Shown here piece after piece: positions 36,405 to 48,214 of a DNA stretch of 64,000 nt. This DNA is from Rhytidiadelphus loreus. Taxonomy: Eukaryota; Streptophyta; Bryopsida; Hypnales; Hylocomiaceae. Position numbers and translations under genes: made by a program. Numbering within the stretch: position 1 is the first letter of the stretch; each line of letters begins with the position of its first letter. The stretch covers positions 26,541,001 to 26,605,000 of the forward strand of contig OX344765.1 of the NCBI GenBank assembly GCA_947034895.1. Direction: 5' to 3'. Under the pieces are notes generated by a model. The model ran no database searches and was not told the origin of the DNA. It saw only the letters and a program-made list of their open reading frames with translations.

Positions 36405-39400
36405 ATGGCAACTCGCGGAGTGGCATCGTTAAGGCATTGCATTAGACTTTCTTGTGATAGGTGGGCGCCTTTGAAGCATGCACGTTTGTGGAAATCTTCT
36501 TCGTCAATTGAGAAGGTAGCCAAAGTTGCTGAAACCGAGAATGGTGAAGCTGCGAGGCATCGGTGGAAGGATCTCCCTCCCGTGCCGCTGGAATCAGCGG
36601 TTCGTGCTTTGGAAGCGATTGAAAGTACGCAATCGTGACTTTGGTCTGCGGCTCTGGTCTTCTAGGGGTTGCCAATTCCTGTTTTTCTGATTTTCTAATT
36701 TGCTCGGCAGGTTATAATGAAGGATCGGAGATGCGCAGGGAAGACAGGATGAAGCGGTTGACGGCTCTGCGCTGGGTTGCTAAATGTTGCCCTAACGTCC
36801 CCAACAGTTTGATCAACAAGCTTTTCCGCTTGCGACAAGTATGTTTCTCTACCATCCAGAATTAGTGCCTCATCTTTCTTGTTGTAGCGTTCGACATCAT
36901 CTTCTCATAATTCTGAGCACTCAATCCTAATTAGTGAATTTGCATACAGAGATTACCAGAGAATTTGCTGAACTTCAACAAAAATCTGATTTTCAATGTC
37001 ACCTAGATGAACACTTTCAAAAGTAGATTCTTGGAGAGGCTTAACGACCAGTTAATGAAGTGTCAATGCTTGATGATTACTTTTCTGAAACATACGAGGC
37101 TTTAAGCTTACTTCAGTGCATGGAATGCCATGACACACTTGAGGAGCCACCTGAACACCCTTGAAATAAATGAACTGTGCGTCAAGAAAAGGAGTCTACA
37201 TTCTTTTTGTTGCATAATCTTGAGCTCATGTTATGTTTGCAAAGGTGGGTATAGCTCACTGTATCATCATTTATTTTCTTAATTGACATATTTGCATGTG
37301 GGTTCATCTGATAGTGATTACATGCTTGGCAATGGAAAATATTGCTTCAAAAGTGGGCTAGTTCTTCAGTATTTTAATGCTTTAGGTTCTTTTGTGCTAC
37401 AATGGAAAGGGCGCAAGCTGTATACTATAGAATGTTACGACTATGTGTACTGTTCCAAGTGCCAATATACGATTTGATCGGAAATGACTGGGTCTGCCTT
37501 TGTGGTCTACCAGATTCGAATGCAGGTACCTGGGGAGATTTCCAGTCACGCCATTGGGTCATCTAAAGACACACGTCTTATAAGGGTAATCATCTTGCAC
37601 TTTCAACGTTGTTGCACGATATATGCACCGACCTTAGATGTTTCTCTTTTCAGATTGTAGTTCTGATTGTATCTCGATTGCTAATACTGTATGCTATATA
37701 TGCATCAGGGTTTTGGTTCCCATAGTTTCACGAAATGCTGCAAATGTTCAGATACCCATGCTTTTTTCAAGTTGAAGTATTTGTAGAATTTTTTCTGTAT
37801 ATTTTGACTGAAGTGGTGAATCCATGCCTAGCCGTTGCCAAGTAACTATATGCAATATTTCCTTTTGCAGGTTTCAGCAAAAGACACGCTTGAGGAGGGT
37901 GCAGTGCTATATATACCTGCAGCTGTATCAATAACTTTAGATGAAAGGATTCCACCAACAAACACCCAAAAACCAACCGCTCAGGATATGAAGTGGCTGC
38001 GCAGTCTAATTCTTCACAAGGCATGACTCTCCAAGGACATTATACTTTTTCTTCAAAAAATATTACGAACAATTTCGACAGCCGCAAACACCGAGAGTCT
38101 ACCTAAGAACAAATTCTTGACATTTGAACGCCATCTATTCTTCAAGAATACTCACTGATTTTCAATTCTGTGGAACATCGTAACATTTGCACTGGATTTA
38201 CTAATGAAAATTGAGAAGTAGCATGTATTGATTGCACGATCTATGTACAAAAGTGTGCAGGATGAGGAGATAATAGTTATCAACAAGCCAAGCGGCCTGG
38301 CTGTTCAGGTGGGTGCTATTGCAATGGTGGGAGTGTTTAACCTCTAATTGCGTAAATGACCAAAAGTGGCAGATTCCATCTTTGTAGGCCTAGAAATGAA
38401 TCATTTTGGAAGGTAACAAAATTATTCATGATTGCTCAAACATGTGGAATATCTAATGCAATCACGAGACGGTGCGTTTTTGAGTTATTTGTATTTGTCT
38501 AATGAGACTGTGGGGAGTCGATGTGAAACAGGGTGGTAGTGAGGTGGTGAGAAGCCTGGACTCTATGATGGGAGCAGCTCTCTCTTATGACTACGAGGAA
38601 GGGCCTCGGCTGGTAACTACTCTCCAATTGTCTTTTTCTTGTGGATTAACATGCCAGGTCATGCAGTTCTTAGTGCCCTCCTTAGTGTTCGCTGATCATA
38701 ACTCAAGATGCTCAGCAATTTAATCATTTATTGAAGTAACGCACTGTTTCTAGTTGTTTTGATACGAAGTAAATTCTGCTATTAACATTACAACAATGGT
38801 GGTCTGAAAGGAAAGGAAATATGATGAAATGAACCAAATTTGTTTGTGCTTTCATTTCTTTTTCCTATCTATGCAGCTATTTCGGCTTCTAGTAATGTCC
38901 ATCAGTCTTTTTCTTAGTTGATGTCCCGTATTGATCATTTCTCTGTTTACTGAAGGTTCATAGACTGGATAAAGAAACCAGTGGTGCACTAGTCGTTGGA
39001 CGGACCCACCAAAGTACTGTATTCCTTCAGGCTTTGCTCCGGGACAAAACGGCTAAGCTATCTGGAGCTCCTGGGGTATTTCTTTTGCACAATTGAACTA
39101 CTGTTTTAGCTGCACCTTTCATTCACCGTTTATTCTGTTTAGTGTATGATGAACTATTTTTTGGGTTTAATGCTAATTGGAACTCCATGTATTAGTGTAC
39201 ATATTGATGGATAAGATTGGAACACCATTTGATGAGCTTTGGATGTCATGTTGGTGACTTTTTGACTAACCACTTTACACACTTGTTGATGGAGTGATTA
39301 TTCACTCAAAAGCTTCTTGATTGTGATCCCCAGGTACACTAGTTAACGAAAGAAGTAAATCTACTCTATGGCACACTAATTTGGTGTTAATTCAATTCAT

Positions 39401-40934
39401 GGATGACACTAAATAGAATGAGCGTTGTAATTACTTTGTCATCGTAATTGTGTGAAGTTCAAGAATTGATGAGATTGCCGTTGTCCCGTGTTGTCTTCAT
39501 GAAAATCAGTCCTGATTGATAATATCACGTGGAATATGGTTGTGTGATAGTGCAGGGCAAAGTAAGCACTATGGAGCGCTGTTATTGGGCCTTGGTGATT
39601 GGAGTTCCTGAGGCAAAGGAAGGTCGAATATCAGCTCCACTTGCAAAGGTTTAATGTGCACTGTTGAGGGTCATTGTTCAACTTTCATCTGTCTTCGGAG
39701 TTCGGTGTTGCTAATGTCTATGATGAATGTAGAGGTCTACAATTGCTTGCGACTCTTCTTTTCATGTTTCAGTAGCCTGAATTCTGGCTCTGCATGAACA
39801 CCTCCTTGTTCAAATATTTAGGTAGTCACGGACAGCGGAAAACTTGACAAGATGCGGGTAGTTCACGAAAGTCATCCAAACGCCCAGGAAGCCATTACAG
39901 ATTACAAGGTTTTGGGATCCTCTGTACTCGGTGAGTTGGAACAGAACTTATCCGCCCTTCTCTTTGTGAGAACTGTTGGTGAAATTTCCTAATCTCTCTG
40001 GTTGAGACGAGCGCCGGCCTAGAAGTAGCTTGAGTGCCCCTATGTATGGGACCACACATTTGTGATGAAAAAATGAAACCACTCGGAAGAGATTCCATAA
40101 AAGAACTCACAAAAAGAACTCAAATAGTAACATCAACTTTGTTAGTTCAATGAATAATTAACCTAGTAGGGACCAAGTAATGCCGCTGGGAACCACCATT
40201 GTGATCACAACAGGCATACACCGAATAAATACCCAACCAATGCATTTTCTATATTCTAATTAGCCGTGTCATGATCTTGCAGGCTGTTCATGGCTGGAGC
40301 TTCGTCCTCTGACTGGCCGCAAGCACCAGGTCAGCAACATCCTTTTTTAACTCTTTTGCTTTCTGGACTGAAGTGAGCTGAACTGGTTGAAGTAGGCTTC
40401 GTTTTCTCCCTCCTCTTAGCATTCACAACACTAGATGCTTTATTGGTCTCTTGCATTGACAAAAGCTACAGTGAATGTGAGGAAATTTGAATTTTTTTTC
40501 TCTAAATTTGCAAGGACAAAGTCTCTTATTGCATTGCTCCTTGCTTTCTTGTTTGGGTCTAATGAAGAAAAGGTTTTAATTTTGTACAGATTCGTGTCCA
40601 CTGTGCTGAAGTACTGGGGATGCCGATTGTGGGAGACTATAAGTATGGCTGGCGAGCTCTGCGGGTGTGGCCTCCAGATGGGCATTCAGAGAACACAATA
40701 TCAAAGGAAAGTGGTCATGTCTGGTCAAGTAGGCCCTATTTACACTTGCACTGTCGTCAGTTATCTCTTCCAGACGTTGCACTAGCGTTTAAGCGACAAC
40801 CTGGAGAGCGGCCCTTAGGAAACACAATTGCTGAAAGTCGGTTAGAAGAATCTTTAGTCATTGTTGCTCCATTGCCTCCTCATATGGTGGTGAGTTGGAA
40901 CGTGAAACCTCTTGATGGTTTTCCTATGATTTGA
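36405..40934 (+). CDS. RluA-family RNA pseudouridine synthase, probably mitochondrial
   Basis: Isomerises uridine to pseudouridine in organellar RNA. Eleven exons give 466 residues: 36405-36624, 36711-36838, 37526-37585, 37871-38020, 38261-38308, 38532-38612, 38956-39075, 39556-39648, 39822-39930, 40283-40329, 40590-40934. The leader MATRGVASLRHCIRLSCDRW is Arg-rich and acid-poor, typical of mitochondrial import. The catalytic motif VHRLDKETSG has Asp234; other family blocks are EIIVINKPSGLAVQ, CYWALVIGVP, LRPLTGRKHQIRVH and GMPIVGDYKYG. This order and an N-terminal S4-like region (LINKLFRLRQ) fit plant mitochondrial RluA types (PUS 3/4 of Arabidopsis); the target RNA cannot be told. The fourth intron has a GC donor (AAG/GCATGA at 38020/38021). 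A C-terminal extension of about 80 residues follows the fold. Confidence 0.95.
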
Positions 40935-41524
40935 TAGTCTTGCAGCTAAAGAAATGACATGGAATGTTGTAGCTTTTTATTTAATATTTTGAAACAAACG
41001 GAAAATTCTATTGCAGAGATTTTGTATTTGTTGATTGATTTTTGATGGAGAGGTTTCTGCATCTTTTGCTCAATGAATGAGGTTTCGTATCCTATATGCC
41101 ACAGTGGGGTGAATGAGATATCCATTACGTAATCCAAACATAGTATGAGGAATATGAGATTCAAAATTCTTCCCTAAACTCTGCGTGCGATTGGCGGAAA
41201 AAAATTTGCATCGAGAACTTAACGGATACCTCTAATTACATCCACACCTGTTGTGGGGATCACCCCCCACCAACCCTTCGTGTCCCATTCTCTAATCTCA
41301 CATCCTCTTCTCTCATCAAACCTTAGGAAGCAAAGAATTTACCCGATTCTAGATACATCTAGTAAGTCCAATTCTACTTTTCATGATATTTTTTTTTAAG
41401 AATCCATAGAATTCATCCCTCCTCTAGATTAATTGAACCCCTACAAATCAAAATTTAATCAATTTAAACACTGGAGGAATACAAGGGATACGGAGGTTGA
41501 AGTTGATCATGAGTTGATCCAACT

Positions 41525-41640
41525 TTTTTCTTTTTGAAACAAATGAAACGGGATTTCATTGCAAGGAGGAGAGCCACAAACCGCCAGCCACAGGTGGCCT
41601 GGCGGGGACTGAAATTTGCAATTGTTTTCCAATTTCGTCG
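41525..41640 (-). mobile_element. Retroelement 3' tail, copy A
   Basis: On the minus strand it reads a GC-rich hairpin (CCGCCAGGCCAC CT GTGGCTGGCGG), then TGAAATCCCGTTTCATTTG and an A-rich tail (T-rich 41524-41535 on the plus strand). The same arrangement occurs at 42589-42682. No clear target duplication was found here. Confidence 0.6.
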
Positions 41641-42588
41641 CGGCATGCAAGGGAGAGGCTGCTAAAACCCTTTCCGAAACCCTTCATGAGGAGCTGTTCT
41701 CATCTCCTAATTATTCTGACCTGCGTTTTGAACAATTCATCAATTGACGGCATTCATAGAGTTACTTGAATACATTACTAATTGTAACCATATCTTAGCT
41801 ACAAGGCCATGCTTCTGAGCTTTGAATTCTCCATTCATATATATCCACAATCATACAGATATTTGAAAGAAATGTATTGTACTGTACAATAATAGTATGT
41901 GGAAGTAATCAATAATGTAAGGATCTTCAACGTGAAACACTGGGCTAAAAACTAGAGTTGCAGGTTAAGTTTCATCACTTTGTATGTTCCCATTTAGCAA
42001 CTACATGTACATGAATTCTTTTTTGAAGATGAAATTAGGTGCATAATGACATTGCAATATGCACATACTTATGGAGAAATTTTCAGATTTCGGAAGTATG
42101 TTTGTATTTGGTATAAATTTTTTTTCCACTTTAGTTCTAAAATTCATAGTAATTTAAAACTTTAACAAAAGAAAAACTGTTACTTAAGGAAGATATGTAA
42201 TTACATCACTGCAAAATAAATACAAAAAATTTCAACCATACATAGTTGCAAAGTGAGAGCATACAAAGAAAGAAAATTTGAAGAAAGTGGCACAGCCGCC
42301 AATCCTTTCGGAGTGAAGGCGGTATGTGCCTTTGCCAAATCAACATACATGTGCTCATTTGTTACTGTCGGTACAGATTGCCGTAATCAATCTTCGAAGT
42401 CTCAAATGATTTTACTACCGACGTGTGCCAGTTCAAGTTCCGAATTATGTGCTAACTGTACTTTGTGAGAACTCCACTGTGCTGGAAGATCGATTATTAT
42501 TGTTTCCTCCATTGAAGACAGAATCTGATCTCTGACACATTCGACAAAACTAAGTACAAGACATTCATGCTGATATTAATACGAACTG

Positions 42589-42682
42589 TTTTTTTTCAAA
42601 CAATTGAAGCGGAATTTCATTGCCAGAGAGAAGAGCATACCGCCCAGCCACAGGTAGCCTGGCGGGGAACAAACAAGCAAAT
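42589..42682 (-). mobile_element. Retroelement 3' tail, copy B, with target-site duplication
   Basis: Same hairpin and GAAATTCCGCTTCAATTG block as copy A, ending in an A-run (T on the plus strand from 42589). TACGAACTG occurs on both sides, 42580-42588 and 42683-42691, a 9-bp target-site duplication. Short length, A-tail and duplication indicate a 5'-truncated LINE or SINE insertion. Confidence 0.8.
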
Positions 42683-42961
42683 TACGAACTGGTTTGGAAG
42701 AGTCAGGACGAATGAACTCAAGATTGTAACATTACACAAATTTGTAAAAAGAAATTATATCTTGATTTATTTCTGTCTGTAATAAGAATCAGTATCACAA
42801 TTGCAAGAGCAGACGGACTGTCTGTATTATCAGTACTGTACAGTGCTCTGCCAATACAGCTAATGAAGCTCCTAATTTTGCAAACAATGTACTGCACATA
42901 ATTCTGAGTGCGATGATCTACACTAGCTCCAGGCACAGTATTCAAGGTAGCCTCTATCTGG

Positions 42962-43534
42962 CTATTCCTCCTCCACTAGAATTTCGCCTTCTTCCAGGCC
43001 TTGATCTTCTTGGATTTGTTTTCTTTGGGCCTTCTTCTTGGCCTCCTCGCAAATGCTCACATGTGTGGAGTGAACTCGCCTAGGAATTTGAAACCTCAAG
43101 TTTTGGAACGTGGAAGCCAACACTCGCACTTGATCATCTCTATGTTTTGTGAGATCGAAAAGAAGCTTGCACATCATGTGCACGCAAAAATGGTGCATGC
43201 AAAGTGTGATACTCCTCCCTTCCACGACTCCATGCTTCATCAAGTGTTGAAGGACACGTAGGCCCTTGCGGAGAATGGCCGTCAATAGATGGTCAAATTG
43301 GAATTTCCAAAGCATGGTCACAAGGATGTGGAGGCCCGTGATGTTCAATTTGGGCATGAAGACTTGATGGAGGGTAGACTTGTTGTTGGTCTTGAGTACG
43401 GCCTCCAAAAGGATGGAGAGGCGGCGGTTGCTCTCCAAAGCCAACGCTCTTGTAAAAATCCTGAGAAAAGCTTTTGGTGTATTAACCTCCTTGTTGAGTC
43501 CCCCTTGTTGGTCCAAAAGTGCATCGATCTCCAT
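42962..43534 (-). CDS. Single-exon protein with TFIIS-N/LEDGF-like helical domain
   Basis: 190 residues without introns. The N-terminal 150 residues are helical: LLDQQGGLNKEVNTPKAFLR opens it and LFDLTKHRDDQVRVLA closes it, resembling the TFIIS N-terminal domain ending 'KHxDxxIRxLA'. The block order (LL..GGL, ..SNRRLSILLEAVLKT, ..GLHILVTMLWKF, ..LRVLQHLMKHGVV) recalls the region after the SET domain of plant ASHH2/SDG8 histone methyltransferases; this comparison is from memory. Here the domain stands alone without SET or CW domains. The tail is basic then acidic (KKKAQRKQ, EEGEILVEEE). A TATA-like box lies about 190 bp upstream (43722-43730). It may be a retrocopy or captured domain; if expressed, a chromatin or transcription role is the simplest guess. 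Confidence 0.6.
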   Translation of the reverse strand: MEIDALLDQQGGLNKEVNTPKAFLRIFTRALALESNRRLSILLEAVLKTNNKSTLHQVFMPKLNITGLHILVTMLWKFQFDHLLTAILRKGLRVLQHLMKHGVVEGRSITLCMHHFCVHMMCKLLFDLTKHRDDQVRVLASTFQNLRFQIPRRVHSTHVSICEEAKKKAQRKQIQEDQGLEEGEILVEEE

Positions 43535-43719
43535 TGCTTATTTTAGAGAGAAAAGTGAAAAAAATGATCCCAAGGAGTTGAAGCAAAAAGATATGACCAC
43601 AAGGAGTTGAACCACAAAGAATGGTGGAGCAAATAGAGAAGAATAGAGCTTGGAAAGCCAAAGGGAAGTCAAGAGCAAAGAAGATGTGAATTGTGAGAAG
43701 AATGGGAGGCCCTCCGTTA

Positions 43720-43733
43720 TTTATACTTCTACA
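43720..43733 (-). promoter_or_regulatory. TATA box-like site upstream of the TFIIS-N-like gene
   Basis: The minus strand reads GTATAAATAACGG here, about 190 bp before the ATG at 43534. It supports independent transcription of this ORF, but the match alone is weak in AT-rich DNA. Confidence 0.4.
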
Positions 43734-44240
43734 AGGACGGTTTATACTAATAACAATGTAAAAGTAATGACAAGCATTGGTTAACCATTTTCTAATTAAT
43801 GTAAAAGTAACGACAACCAATCATTGGTTAGACATTTTCTAATTAATGTAAAAGTATTGGTAACTGTTCGTCCAATGACAGAGCCGCCAGCAGCCAGATG
43901 TATTGAAACACAATTAATTGCTGAAACCCCGAATCGTCACCGCCATGGACTGATCGATCGATCGACCCCTGATGGAAGCACCACGAATTGAAATGGTGAG
44001 CGAGCTGCGAGTGACGTGCGGTCAGCCAATCACGCTTAACGTCGACGTTTTCCAGTGCAGTCGACGTTGTACAGTTCAGTTGTACAGTCTAGTCGCTCGC
44101 GCGCTGACATATCATTTTCTGTGTGTGTACCGTGCATGGAGCCTCGGAGACGATTCTATCACATTTTGGGACTTTCTTATGTTCAGAAGGATATACATTT
44201 GATACAGATGTCTAGAAATCGTGGTTTTCTATTACAAGAG
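43734..44240. other. Short intergenic region, upstream of TFIIS-N-like gene and downstream of ERV1
   Basis: The stretch 43910-44150 is clearly more GC-rich and CpG-rich than its surroundings, with GATCGATCGATCGAC and a TCGACGTT repeat (about 44041-44070). It could be a promoter element set. No gene is seen. Confidence 0.45.
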
Positions 44241-47187
44241 CTATTTATAAAATAGACGTCCTTCAAGATCGCATGCACCTTCATCGCAGTGGAGTTCTCC
44301 CCATCTCGCATCCACCCGCTGGCACGGAAACTGTGGTTTCCCCAAACTGATACATAGAGGGTACAGTCCAGATCAATAATAGCACTAAAATGATTGTCAA
44401 GGATGGCAAGTTTCTGCATAATAAAAGTAACCAATGGGACCAAAAGAAACACAACCAACAAACATATCTAGATACAATTTTGGAGAACAAAACACTCAAA
44501 ATGAAGACACTGAGACGATAAAAAAACCCAGCTGCATTGCAATAATTTCAGTGGAGCCTCAGGAGACCATGCATACAATTATTCAGGTTAGTGGGAAAAA
44601 TACTCACCTCCTGTTCACAACATTGTGTACTTGACACATCCATTGTGCTACCTCAACTCCCGAACCCGATTTAACCGGGTAAGCTCTGATATCCAACCAA
44701 ATCAAAAGTATGGTAAATTGTCAAGAAAAGACGCAAATGGTTAATAGAGGTTTGGCGCATCTTATCCGAAAGAAATTCTCACGAGGTAATGGAGTAAGGA
44801 TAGGAAATCACACAAAACGGTTGGTAGATAGAAAGAAGTGCAAAAGAAGTTCACATACTTTAATACTTCCTTAAAATGCTCAGCACACGTCTTGCAAGGG
44901 TACAGCCTCGTCATTATTGACATCTGAAAATAAAAAATAAAAACATGATTCAGCAATAAAGTATATTCAAAACTCGTGAATGCTTCAGAAAACATGAAAA
45001 AGAGAACAGCAAAAGAAAAGTAGTTGACATGCATTCGATTAGAAAGAGAGTAGAAAATACACCAGCTCTTTAATATCGCGCTCCTGCTGCCTAGTGGGCC
45101 GATCAGGATACTGTTCATTTAAATAAGTAGTTGTTAGAACAGATTGCATACAATCATATTTATCAGTCGGTGCACCACTTTCAAATTTGATTGCAGATAT
45201 ACGTAAATAGTTGCACACAGAAAAGTTAAGAGGAAACTCAGATAAAAAAATTTACAAATTCTGATTGATCGAATTTATATTAAAGAAAAGTACCACCATG
45301 ATATGGAGAGAATGTGATGCACCTGAGCTGCCAATGTATGCAGAAATGTCCATGTTGCTCGACCTAGGTCTTCTTTTGATACAGCTCCACCGGAGTTTAC
45401 CTGCCAACCATTCAATACCATTGAAAAACACTTTAAACAACCTATATGTGCACCCGAGACTAATAATCCTTAAGTTACCGACTTAAGCCTTCACTCCGTT
45501 GATAAGCTCATCAGAAGTAGGTCATTTCATGAGAATCAGGAGTCACTGCCACCTAAATGAGAATTAAATGCATCACTGGAGTTCTGATATTCTTGAATAG
45601 CACGAAAAACTGAGGTTCAGAGACAAATCTGAATATACATTGACTTCTGTGTTTTTAAACGTCAGAGGTAATGGGGTGAAGGTCCCGAAATATCTGAAAG
45701 TTACCTCTGGAACCCTAAATTCCTCCGGATATCTAAAATGTGTCTCCATCGGCTGCATTTCTTTACTACCACTCTCTGCCCTTGCGGTGGTGGCGCCTTG
45801 AGGTGCCGACGTGCTGCACATAGATTTGTTTAAACTAAGAGTCAGACAAATACCGCAAACAACATAAATGCAATTTCTCTCAGCCTCTCGTGACCGACTC
45901 ACCCAAGAGCTAAGAACATCAAACGTGGAAATTAATATTACTGACGCACAATGCCAATTCACGATTTTGAAGCTGGTGTAGCAGAGTCTCAATGGTTGAG
46001 AGAAAGATGATTAGAACGCATAATGCTACCACTTCTAACAACCCCGTAGAAAATCCGATTTACAAGACAAATCCTCAAGGTGAGATTCACGTGCACAAAG
46101 AAATTCTGAACGTCAAAGTGCAACATTGAAGTCTAAAACTGCGATTGTTAATGATGTTTCAGCACACTTAGAATCAAAAGCTGAAAATTAGAGAAGACAG
46201 CAAGCACAACACAATTTTAAGATCTTACAGTCGGAATTTGCAAATTAGGTACCAATTCTTCTTGGAAAGATCCGATTTTGGTTGTAAGTTAAAAATATTA
46301 TTAGAATTGAATTTTTGACAATAATGACAATCAAGACCACAATTATCAAAAATAACTTGCGAGACTTATTACCTACCGCGCTGGCCGGAGGCATTAACTT
46401 GCAAATTATTCGTGATAACCATATCATTGAATGGCATCAATTAGTCCATAAAAAATCATTCTTAGTAAGCACAGCTGCCAGGAGTGGATCAGAGAGTCTC
46501 CCAAACCTGGAAAGAGAGTCACTTATTCAACGTAATCCATTTCAACACCGCAAGGAGAAAACAAACAAAGACAGAGACTGGCAGAATTAGTGCTATAAGG
46601 TAGAGTCTGCATTAACCATATGATACATTAGAGATTCCATTGACCATACATGCGAGCTTTGATTCGTGCTATGTGGAAAAACCTAATCTATTGACATGAA
46701 GTTTTTGCAATTGATTTTTAGCTTGACACAAAATAAATGTGGAACATTTAAGATGGTGAAAACTTCTAGATTGTTGTAGGAAAAGGTTCAAAATTCACTT
46801 GCATGGTAAATAGAACCTCTCCCTTACTCTATGGTGAATGGAGACTCTACATTACCTGGTGGGCATAACAGGGGCTCTCCCAGGCTCCCTTGGCTCTTCT
46901 TCCGCTTGCAATGTTTGGCGTCCCTTCCCTCCCAAAACATTTGGCAACTGAAATCTGAAGAAATTGTTGCCTTGCTGCAGCAGTCCATCCCAGGCTCTCT
47001 GCCTATTTTTCACCCCGTTCTCCACCGCAGCGAGCATTCCTACGATATGCTCGCGGGGTATGAACTTCTGTAACCCTTCACCTTTAGGGTTTGGCAACTC
47101 CCAGCGAATTCCATCCACTTGGAAGTCTTTGCGACGTTGATTCCTTCCGGCATCAGAAACTGAGTCGAGCTTGGACTCGGGTGCCAT
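44241..47187 (-). CDS. ERV1: FAD-linked sulfhydryl oxidase ERV1, plant type
   Basis: Oxidises thiols in the mitochondrial intermembrane space, where it re-oxidises the import receptor Mia40 or acts directly. Seven exons give 271 residues: 46856-47187, 45705-45813, 45323-45400, 45063-45110, 44859-44923, 44608-44685, 44241-44346; all GT-AG with agreeing phases. The FAD domain shows LGRATWTFLHTLAAQYP, the active-site YPCKTC (Cys199/Cys202), HNVVNRSLGKPQFPC and RVDARWGELHC. The C-terminal shuttle pair is C-x4-C (Cys257/Cys262), the plant arrangement; animal and yeast enzymes keep their shuttle pair near the N-terminus. The N-terminal region of about 150 residues before the FAD fold is longer than in Arabidopsis, and its first exon is inferred from phase and an open frame rather than from homology. 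An in-frame ATG at 47268 is an alternative start. Confidence 0.93.
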
Positions 47188-47828
47188 GCTCCTCCCAAAG
47201 GAAAGAGTCAAAACCAAATCACAACTCACGCCGATTGCCTCACAAACCCAAACACCAAAATCGCCCAATTGAAAGAGAAATGCTCCTCGCTCAATGTCGA
47301 TTACACCAATTTATGAGCAAAACATTCAATTCTGTGACAACAAACGCCTCTCCTCAATTCCAATTACTCCGCAAAAACCACGACATGGCACAAAAAAATA
47401 TTCAAAAGAAACTACCAAAACCTAATAGACTGCGAAGCTCAATCACTACGAAGCTAAGTTTCCCCACAGCGAGAAATGAAGTAATCGTAAGCAAATTTCC
47501 AAAATCCTCAACTAAGCTAAAACCCTCACCATTGTCACCAAACTCTCGAGGTCTTGTGTGGGTGCAGGGAATTGTGAGAAAAAAACGCGTTTGATTGATG
47601 AGCTGGAATTGCGGTGGAAAAATTTCTGGATTCAAGCCAGTGTGCGAGATCATTGGCTAAGTTAGCAACTGTGTCCACATGCCCTGGTTCTATTGGAATT
47701 GAACCGATTGAGTTTCAGAAAAACCCTGCCTGCTCTTGTCCCTCAAGAGCACCCACGACCGTGTCCTTCTTCTCCTCTCCCTGTGACCGAGCCTGCAGCT
47801 AATCTCAAAAAGTAATTAGGGGCTAAAT

Positions 47829-48188
47829 TTAGGCAAATAATAAGCGCGGTGATAAGAGACAACCACGGTCAAGGAAACCACGGTCGTAAGAGACAGTCTC
47901 CGAACCCGCGCTCGAAGAAAACTCTGAGTGACTTGAACTGAAGTTACTGTCCAAGATATCGTCCGCAGATCCGCATCCCAAGACATTTTCCGGAATCTCT
48001 GCTAATGTCTGGACTGACTTCGTCAAGTGGGAATCAGTGCTCGAATTCTCGCGTTTCAAGCCTCCGTTTCGAGTTTTTGGCCCAAATTTCAGCTTCGGAG
48101 CCTTGGAGGAAGTAGGGTTCTGCGGCATTCCTAGCTCACGTTGTGAATTTTTTCTTTGATCGATGAAGTAGAAGGATTGATGGAACAA
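47829..48188 (-). CDS. Small unrecognised ORF, doubtful
   Basis: 119 residues from the first ATG (48188), or 99 from an inner ATG at 48128. The product is Ser-rich and hydrophilic (KAPKLKFGPKTRNGG near the start, SSSHSEFSSSAGSE near the end), with no membrane segment or motif I recognise. It starts only 26 bp from the NERD1 start codon on the other strand, so it would share that promoter. It could be a real small protein, a first exon, or chance. Confidence 0.25.
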   Translation of the reverse strand: MFHQSFYFIDQRKNSQRELGMPQNPTSSKAPKLKFGPKTRNGGLKRENSSTDSHLTKSVQTLAEIPENVLGCGSADDILDSNFSSSHSEFSSSAGSETVSYDRGFLDRGCLLSPRLLFA

Positions 48189-48214
48189 AGGGGGAGAGTG
48201 CTATTGTGATCACC

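Larger units (their letters stand above)
40935..42961. other. Intergenic region with retroelement tails
   Basis: Two related retrotransposon-tail insertions (41525-41640 and 42589-42682) lie here; otherwise AT-rich DNA without a supported gene. Confidence 0.7.

Noticed and set aside
46440..46510. Possible extra ERV1 exon (RFGRLSDPLLAAV, after CTTTCCAG)
   Set aside because: It accepts the phase of exon 1 but has no donor that keeps the frame into the next exon, while direct splicing 46856 to 45813 does.
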